NCBI GenBank assembly: GCA_964568425.1
Contig: CAZMPO010000005.1
Span: forward strand, 1-64,000
Direction: 5' to 3'
Source of the DNA: CAKSQF01 sp964568425
GTDB lineage: Bacteria > Bacillota > Clostridia > Oscillospirales > CAG-272
Length of the DNA stretch: 64,000 bases
Of this stretch, positions 60,127 through 64,000 are shown one piece after another (positions within the stretch are counted from its first letter, which is position 1; every line of letters begins with the position of its first letter). The notes under the pieces are model-generated. The model searched no databases. It had not been told where the DNA came from and saw only the letters and a list, made by a program, of their open reading frames with translations. Position numbers and translations under genes: made by a program.

Positions 60127-61290
60127 CTAATTTCTAATTGTTTCCGCTCCCCTTTTCAGGCGGCTGAGACCTTCTTCGACTTGTGCTCTCGGGCAGGCGA
60201 TGTTCATTCGAAGGAAATTGTCGCCCTCTGCGCCGTAGACTGCGCCTGCGGTCAGGAAAAGTCCCGCATTTTTGCGAAGATGGTCGGCAAACTCTCTTGA
60301 CGGTGCTATCCTGCCGCATCCGAGCCAGAGCAGATATGTCGCCTCCGACGGTGTCACCCACATGTCGGGGATCTCTTTTTCGATAAAATTGCGCACGATA
60401 CGCTTATTCTCGGCGATGTAGGCGCGCAGCTCGTCCAGCCACTCTCCCCCCTTGGTGAAAGCCGCGACTGCCGCGGGGACGGCGAAGACGTTTGCCTCGG
60501 CGACCTCGTCGGTGTTGAGCGCGCGGTGCATTTTGTTGTAAAGGAATCGATTTTTGACAGCGACGGCGGCGGTCTGTATACCTGCGATATTAAATGACTT
60601 TGTCGGTGCAAGGCAGGTGACGCTTATCTCGCGGCAGATATCCGACGCCGATGCAAACGGGGTGTAGTCGTGCCCCGGGTCGGTCAGATCGCAGTGGATC
60701 TCATCCGAAATGACGAGTACGCCGTTTTTGTGGCAGAGCTCGCCCACTCTTGCAAGCTCGTCCTTTGTCCAGATCTTGCCGACCGGGTTGTGCGGATTGC
60801 ACATGATCAGAAGCGTGACCTGCGGATCGGCAAGCGTTTTTTCGAGGTTATCGAAATCGATCGAGTAGTTCAGCCCGTCGAAAGCGAGCGGACACTCGAC
60901 CAAAACTCTGCCGTTGTTTAGGGTGGAGTTGAAGAAAATGTTGTAAACGGGGGTCATGACGACCACTTTTTCCGCAGGTGTGGTCAATTTGCGGACAGCG
61001 GTCGATATCGCGGGGATGACGCCCGTGCAGAATATCAGCTCATCCTTTTCGAAGCGTATGCCGTGGCGGGACTTCCACCAAGCCGAGTAGGCGGCATACC
61101 ACTCGTCGGGGATGTCGGTATAGCCGTAGATCGGGTGCGCGGCGCGCTCTGCGATAGCCTGCGACACTGCGGGGGCGGTGGGGAAGTCCATGTCGGCGAC
61201 CCACATCGGCAGTGCGTCCGGGGACTCGTCCCACTTGATCGAGCCTGTGTTTCGTCTGTCGACGATCTTGTCAAAATCGAATTTGTTCAT
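60127..61290 (-). CDS. MalY/PatB-type PLP-dependent C-S lyase
   Basis: 387 aa, fold-type I aminotransferase family. DALPMWVADMDFPTAPAV is characteristic of MalY/PatB cystathionine beta-lyases; SDEIHCDLTDPGHDYTPF and the PLP lysine in APTKSFNIAGIQTAAV complete the active site. It probably cleaves cystathionine or cysteine S-conjugates. The C-terminal TIRN and the TAG stop are repeat-derived. Upstream, a GAGGTAATAGG array lies 10 bp before the ribosome-binding region. Confidence 0.93.
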   Translation of the reverse strand: MNKFDFDKIVDRRNTGSIKWDESPDALPMWVADMDFPTAPAVSQAIAERAAHPIYGYTDIPDEWYAAYSAWWKSRHGIRFEKDELIFCTGVIPAISTAVRKLTTPAEKVVVMTPVYNIFFNSTLNNGRVLVECPLAFDGLNYSIDFDNLEKTLADPQVTLLIMCNPHNPVGKIWTKDELARVGELCHKNGVLVISDEIHCDLTDPGHDYTPFASASDICREISVTCLAPTKSFNIAGIQTAAVAVKNRFLYNKMHRALNTDEVAEANVFAVPAAVAAFTKGGEWLDELRAYIAENKRIVRNFIEKEIPDMWVTPSEATYLLWLGCGRIAPSREFADHLRKNAGLFLTAGAVYGAEGDNFLRMNIACPRAQVEEGLSRLKRGAETIRN

Positions 61291-61299
61291 GATGATCTC

Positions 61300-61435
61300 C
61301 GTTATTTGAGGTAATAGGTAAGATGTGAGGAATTTGATTTATCATATCCCGATAACCAAAGAAGCGGCGGGAGCAAGCCCCCGCCCTACAAAGGTGCGCT
61401 CGGGCGATCGATTTATCACAACCCGCCGTCTGTTG
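61300..61435. repeat. Mosaic repeat between the lyase and DUF3737 genes
   Basis: Short GAGGTAA array (GAGGTAATAGGTAAGATG), ATATCCCGATAACCAAAG, AGCGGCGGGAGCAAGCCCCC and GGGCGATCGATTTATCAC. Confidence 0.8.
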
Positions 61436-61439
61436 TGCA

Positions 61440-62279
61440 TCAATTCCTGCAAATGATCGTTGTTTTTTCGGGGTCGACCTTATCGCGCTCGAATATCAGT
61501 TCGCCGATCGAATCTGCGGTGATCCTGCCGCTCGAGGGGTTCAGGACGCTTGTGATCGACGAGGAGATCTCGGCATCGACGCTCGAGTATTCAAATGCGA
61601 GCGTGGTATTGATCAGCTTGCAATTTCTCATGACAAGATTGTCGATGTAGCAAAGCCCCTGCAGGGACTCGATCGTGCAGTCGATAAGGGTCAGATCTTT
61701 CGCGTTCCAGCCGAGGTATTCGCCCGAGATGAAGCATCCCTTTGCGGTGACGTGATCGCTGTTCCAGAACGCGTCCTTGGTGAGCAGCTTGGAATTTTCG
61801 ATGGTCATATTCTCGACGCCGTCGAAGGAGTAGTTGCCGAAAAGGGTCAGTTGGTCGATCGTCATGTTTTTGCTGTTCATCGCAAAATAATCGCCGCGCG
61901 CGGTGACTTTCGAAAGTTTTACGCCGTCACAGCTCCAAAGGGTCTCGGATGCGTTCGAAAAGGAGACATTTGTCAGTTCGAGGTCAGTACACCTGCGAAA
62001 ATTTTTCGGTGCTTCGATCGGGCAGTCGGCGATCTTTATGTCCGACGAGTACCAAACGCCCGCCCTTGCCATGTCAAACCACACGCAGTTTTCGGCACGC
62101 ACGGAGTGGCAATACCAAAGCGGATATTTCCATTTGAACATAGAGCCGCGAAGCTCGATATTGCGGCTTTCCTTGAGCGGCGATTCGCCGTCCTCAAATA
62201 TGCAGTCGGTGATCAGAAGGGAATCGGCACCAAAAAGCGCGCGCTCCCCGGTCAGGATTTTGTCTTTAATTTCGGTCAT
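61440..62279 (-). CDS. DUF3737 family protein (right-handed parallel beta-helix)
   Basis: 279 aa from the ATG at 62279; the ribosome binding site is weak. The sequence is a run of short strands, each with a polar turn (LLITDCIFEDGESPLKESRN; NIELRGSMFKWKYPLWYCHS; NCVWFDMARAGVWYSSDIKI), the pattern of DUF3737, predicted to form a beta-helix. The function of the family is unknown. Promoter TTGACT, 17 bp, TACAAT (rc of 62316-62321). Confidence 0.9.
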   Translation of the reverse strand: MTEIKDKILTGERALFGADSLLITDCIFEDGESPLKESRNIELRGSMFKWKYPLWYCHSVRAENCVWFDMARAGVWYSSDIKIADCPIEAPKNFRRCTDLELTNVSFSNASETLWSCDGVKLSKVTARGDYFAMNSKNMTIDQLTLFGNYSFDGVENMTIENSKLLTKDAFWNSDHVTAKGCFISGEYLGWNAKDLTLIDCTIESLQGLCYIDNLVMRNCKLINTTLAFEYSSVDAEISSSITSVLNPSSGRITADSIGELIFERDKVDPEKTTIICRN

Positions 62280-62344
62280 TTTCGTTTCGTCTTTCGTTGT
62301 TGTATTGTTATACATATTGTAGCACAATTTTCGGGGAAAGTCAA

Positions 62345-62675
62345 GAGAAATTAGAAATTAGAAATTAGGAATTAGGAATTAGCGTAGGTTGGGCGTGAGC
62401 GGATCGAGATGGTGAACAAACCCGCTTCTTTGGTTTTCGCGGTATGATATACAGAATACCGAGACGATCAATTACGGTAGCCTTCCCCGGTGGGGGAAGG
62501 TGGCAGCCGAAGGCTGACGGATGAGGCGTCTGCTTTGATATTTATGAGCTAATAAAATGGTTAATTTAATCGGGAGGAGCAAGCCCCTCCCCTACCGGGG
62601 GATTTTTGTTTATTGCGCCGATATAATCGATTCCGCCAATTTCTAATTTCTAATTCATCATTCCTAATTTCTCTC
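62345..62675. repeat. Composite mosaic repeat with a REP-like hairpin
   Basis: TTAGAAA/TTAGGAA array; CCTTCCCCGGTGGGGGAAGG followed by TGGCAGCCGAAGGCTGACGG and ATGAGG (a form known from many gut Firmicutes intergenic regions); GGGAGGAGCAAGCCCCTCCC; and an ATTTCTA array. No gene. Confidence 0.82.
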
Positions 62676-62687
62676 CCCCTCTATTTG

Positions 62688-62733
62688 AAGCGCCGATCGG
62701 ATTTGTGATCCGATCGGCGGTTGCTTTTTTATT
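62688..62733 (-). terminator. Terminator of the fur-rubrerythrin operon
   Basis: GCGCCGATCGGAT pairs with ATCCGATCGGCG around TTGTG, immediately after the rubrerythrin stop codon on the minus strand. Confidence 0.85.
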
Positions 62734-63286
62734 ATTTTCCGAAATACCTTTTCAGCATGCCCTCGAAGCCTTTGCCGTGGCGTGCTTCGTCTTTTGCCAT
62801 CTCGTGGACGGTGTCATGGATCGCGTCGTAGCCAAGCTCTTTTGCGCGCTTTGCAAGCTCGAATTTGCCTGCGGTCGCGCCGCACTCTGCCTCTGCACGG
62901 AGCTCGAGGTTCTTCTTTGTCGAGGGGGTGACTACCTCGCCGAGCAGTTCGGCAAATTTTGCCGCATGCTCTGCCTCCTCATATGCTGCCTGGAGATAGA
63001 ACGCGCCGATCTCGGGGTAGCCCTCGCGGATAGCCTGGCGGCTCATTGCGATATACATGCCGACCTCGGTGCACTCGCCCTCGAAGTTTGCCTTGAGACC
63101 CTCGTAAACGTCATCCTCGATCTTGCCCTTTGCGCCGACGCCGATCACATGCTCGCAAGCGTAGGAAAGAGCACCCTCCTTGACCTCTGTGAACTTAGAG
63201 CCGGGAACGCCGCACTGGGGACATTTTTCGGGAGCGGTCTCTCCCTCGTGAACATAACCGCAAACGGGACATACGAATTTTTTCAT
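62732..63286 (-). CDS. Reverse rubrerythrin (NADH peroxidase)
   Basis: 184 aa. The rubredoxin domain comes first (Cys pairs in CPVCGY and CPQCG), followed by a ferritin-like di-iron four-helix domain (FEGECTEVGMYIAMSRQ, AAYEEAEHAAKFAELL, AKDEARHGKGFEGML). This order marks the reverse rubrerythrins of clostridia, which reduce hydrogen peroxide and oxygen. It starts 36 bp after the Fur/PerR-type gene, so the two are probably cotranscribed and peroxide-controlled. Confidence 0.95.
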   Translation of the reverse strand: MKKFVCPVCGYVHEGETAPEKCPQCGVPGSKFTEVKEGALSYACEHVIGVGAKGKIEDDVYEGLKANFEGECTEVGMYIAMSRQAIREGYPEIGAFYLQAAYEEAEHAAKFAELLGEVVTPSTKKNLELRAEAECGATAGKFELAKRAKELGYDAIHDTVHEMAKDEARHGKGFEGMLKRYFGK

Positions 63287-63322
63287 GATATTATCTCCTT
63301 ATGATATATAATTTTTATTTTT

Positions 63323-63715
63323 TTAATTATTTTCAACGCATCTGCGGCATCTGCCGTAGAATACGAATGAATGTGAGTCTATCTCCGCTCCGTATTTTTC
63401 GGAGAGGATGCTGTCAAGCTCCGAGCCTTCGTCGCCGCCGATGTCCGACAGCTCGCCGCAGGAGCGACAGTAGAAATGGTTGTGATCGAACGCCTGCGCA
63501 TCATAGTGAATGATGCCGTCACCGACATCGATCGAGATCGCCTTGCCCTGCGACACCAGGAGCGCGAGGTTTCGATAGACGGTCGCGAGCGAGATCTTCG
63601 GGTGCTCTTTTTTGAGCTCGGTGTACAGCCATTCGGCGGACGGATGGCAGGTGACACCGGTCAGCAGCTCCAGCAGTGCATCGCGCTGTCTTGAATGCTT
63701 TGTCGTCTGAGTCAT
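63323..63715 (-). CDS. Fur-family regulator, probably PerR
   Basis: 130 aa from the ATG at 63715 (AGAAAGG nine nt upstream; the ATG at 63724 is too close). The winged helix includes HPSAEWLYTELKKEHPKISL and ATVYRNLALLVSQGKA; metal ligands HNHFYCRSCGE and the C-terminal GRCRRC pair form the structural zinc site. The coupling with rubrerythrin favours a peroxide sensor (PerR) over an iron Fur, but the sequence alone cannot settle it. Confidence 0.9.
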   Translation of the reverse strand: MTQTTKHSRQRDALLELLTGVTCHPSAEWLYTELKKEHPKISLATVYRNLALLVSQGKAISIDVGDGIIHYDAQAFDHNHFYCRSCGELSDIGGDEGSELDSILSEKYGAEIDSHSFVFYGRCRRCVENN

Positions 63716-63731
63716 TGTTGTCATCCTTTCT

Positions 63732-63752
63732 AAACGATAATGATTATCGTTT
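63732..63752. promoter_or_regulatory. Fur/PerR-type operator in the regulator's own leader
   Basis: AAACGATAATGATTATCGTTT, a perfect palindrome with the 7-1-7 pattern of Fur/PerR boxes (core CGATAATGATTATCG against TGATAATnATTATCA). It lies between the -10 and the ribosome binding site, so binding should block transcription. Confidence 0.88.
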
Positions 63753-63757
63753 TTGTT

Positions 63758-63786
63758 ATTATAGCATAAAATTTCGATTTTGTCAA
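63758..63786 (-). promoter_or_regulatory. Promoter of the fur-rubrerythrin operon
   Basis: TTGACA (rc of 63781-63786), 17 bp, TATAAT (rc of 63758-63763): a perfect sigma-A promoter directly upstream of the operator. Confidence 0.9.
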
Positions 63787-63829
63787 GAGGGTTTGGAAAA
63801 AATTTTGGGAAAATTTTTAGGAGGGGATA

Positions 63830-63925
63830 TTTGCGGTGGGTTGAATATTGTTTATTCATTATCTCGGCGATATTACACCCAAATCCCGCCAATTCCTAAT
63901 TTCTCATTTCTAATTCCTAATTTCC
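63830..63925. repeat. Mosaic repeat at the right end
   Basis: TTATCTCGGCGATATTACAC, CCAAATCCCGCCAATTCC and an ATTTCTA/ATTCCTA array that includes the stop codon of the partial gene at the right edge. Confidence 0.85.
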
Positions 63926-63999
63926 TCAAAGTCCGCCGCGCCGTGCTTGCAGAGTGGGCAGACATAGTCGTCGGGGAGCTCGTCACCCTCGTAGACGTA
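63910..63999 (-). CDS. 3' end of a rubredoxin-domain gene (partial)
   Basis: Only the last 29 codons are in the window. GDELPDDYVCPLCKHGAADF is the C-terminal half of a rubredoxin domain with its second Cys pair; the protein then ends in EEIRN and a TAG stop provided by the heptad array. It may be a rubredoxin or a larger fusion protein such as a flavin reductase or rubrerythrin; it lies upstream of the peroxide-response operon on the same strand. Confidence 0.8.
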   Translation of the reverse strand, partial: YVYEGDELPDDYVCPLCKHGAADFEEIRN

Positions 64000-64000
64000 G

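Noticed and set aside
1..64000. tRNA, rRNA, tmRNA or SRP RNA genes
   Set aside because: Reading through the gaps I saw no cloverleaf with a GTTCGAATC-type arm or conserved rRNA blocks. A tRNAscan/Infernal run would be needed to exclude them fully.

Overview
The window looks like the replication-origin region of an uncultured gut-type Clostridia (Bacillota) genome. The evidence is the gene order rpmH-rnpA-yidD-yidC-jag on one arm and dnaA-dnaN-recF-gyrB-gyrA on the other, ParA/ParB with Bacillus-type parS sites, RemA/B-, DegV- and RecX-type proteins, a reverse rubrerythrin, AAAGGAGG-type ribosome binding sites, and promoters close to TTGACA-17-TATAAT. A 100-N gap (6434-6533) shows it is a draft assembly, and a gene is cut at the right edge.

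Layout. 1-9750: a PTS-type IIC permease with a structured leader, the manganese exporter mntP, then a block reading away from the origin on the minus strand (serS, parB, parA, a short ParB-like gene carrying two parS sites, jag, yidC, yidD, rnpA, rpmH). 9751-24900: dnaA, a remB-like gene, oriC with a textbook DnaA-trio unwinding region, dnaN, recF, gyrB, a second DnaA-box cluster, three small unfamiliar genes, gyrA, a lipoprotein/membrane pair, recA and recX. 24900-33035: rimO, pgsA, tmk, a DJ-1 protein, 5-formyl-THF cyclo-ligase, a CPBP protease, mltG and an unassigned gene, all on the plus strand. 33-51 kb: a mixed-strand accessory region with a GH35 beta-galactosidase, a GxGYxYP lipoprotein, a ThuA protein, an anchored surface protein, an FAD oxidoreductase, BrnQ, hemolysin III, DegV, an XRE regulator, two MOP-superfamily exporters and thiI. 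51.3-56.8 kb: a head-only phage cassette (TerS, TerL, portal, scaffold, coat, connector) with no tail, lysis or integration genes. 57-64 kb: a P-type Ca2+ ATPase, a MalY/PatB C-S lyase, a DUF3737 protein, a Fur/PerR regulator with a self-overlapping operator, a reverse rubrerythrin and a partial rubredoxin-domain gene.

The most striking feature is non-coding. Nearly every intergenic space is filled with a mosaic repeat family built from degenerate 7-bp tandem arrays (TTAGGAA, GAGGTAA and GATACAA types), a short palindrome ATTTTCGCCC/GGGCGAAAAT, a conserved CGATATTACAACCAAATCTCGCC linker and several GC-rich hairpin modules. Read outward from the genes, the arrays are always purine-rich. They begin immediately after terminators or stop codons, often supply the stop codon itself, have duplicated gene 3' ends twice, and also occur inside the phage cassette.

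My best candidates for undescribed biology are this repeat family, the three-gene cluster between gyrB and gyrA whose last member resembles the FtsK gamma winged helix, the domesticated-looking head cassette, and the multi-cluster origin. No database search was possible; family names come from recognising motifs in the translated sequence.
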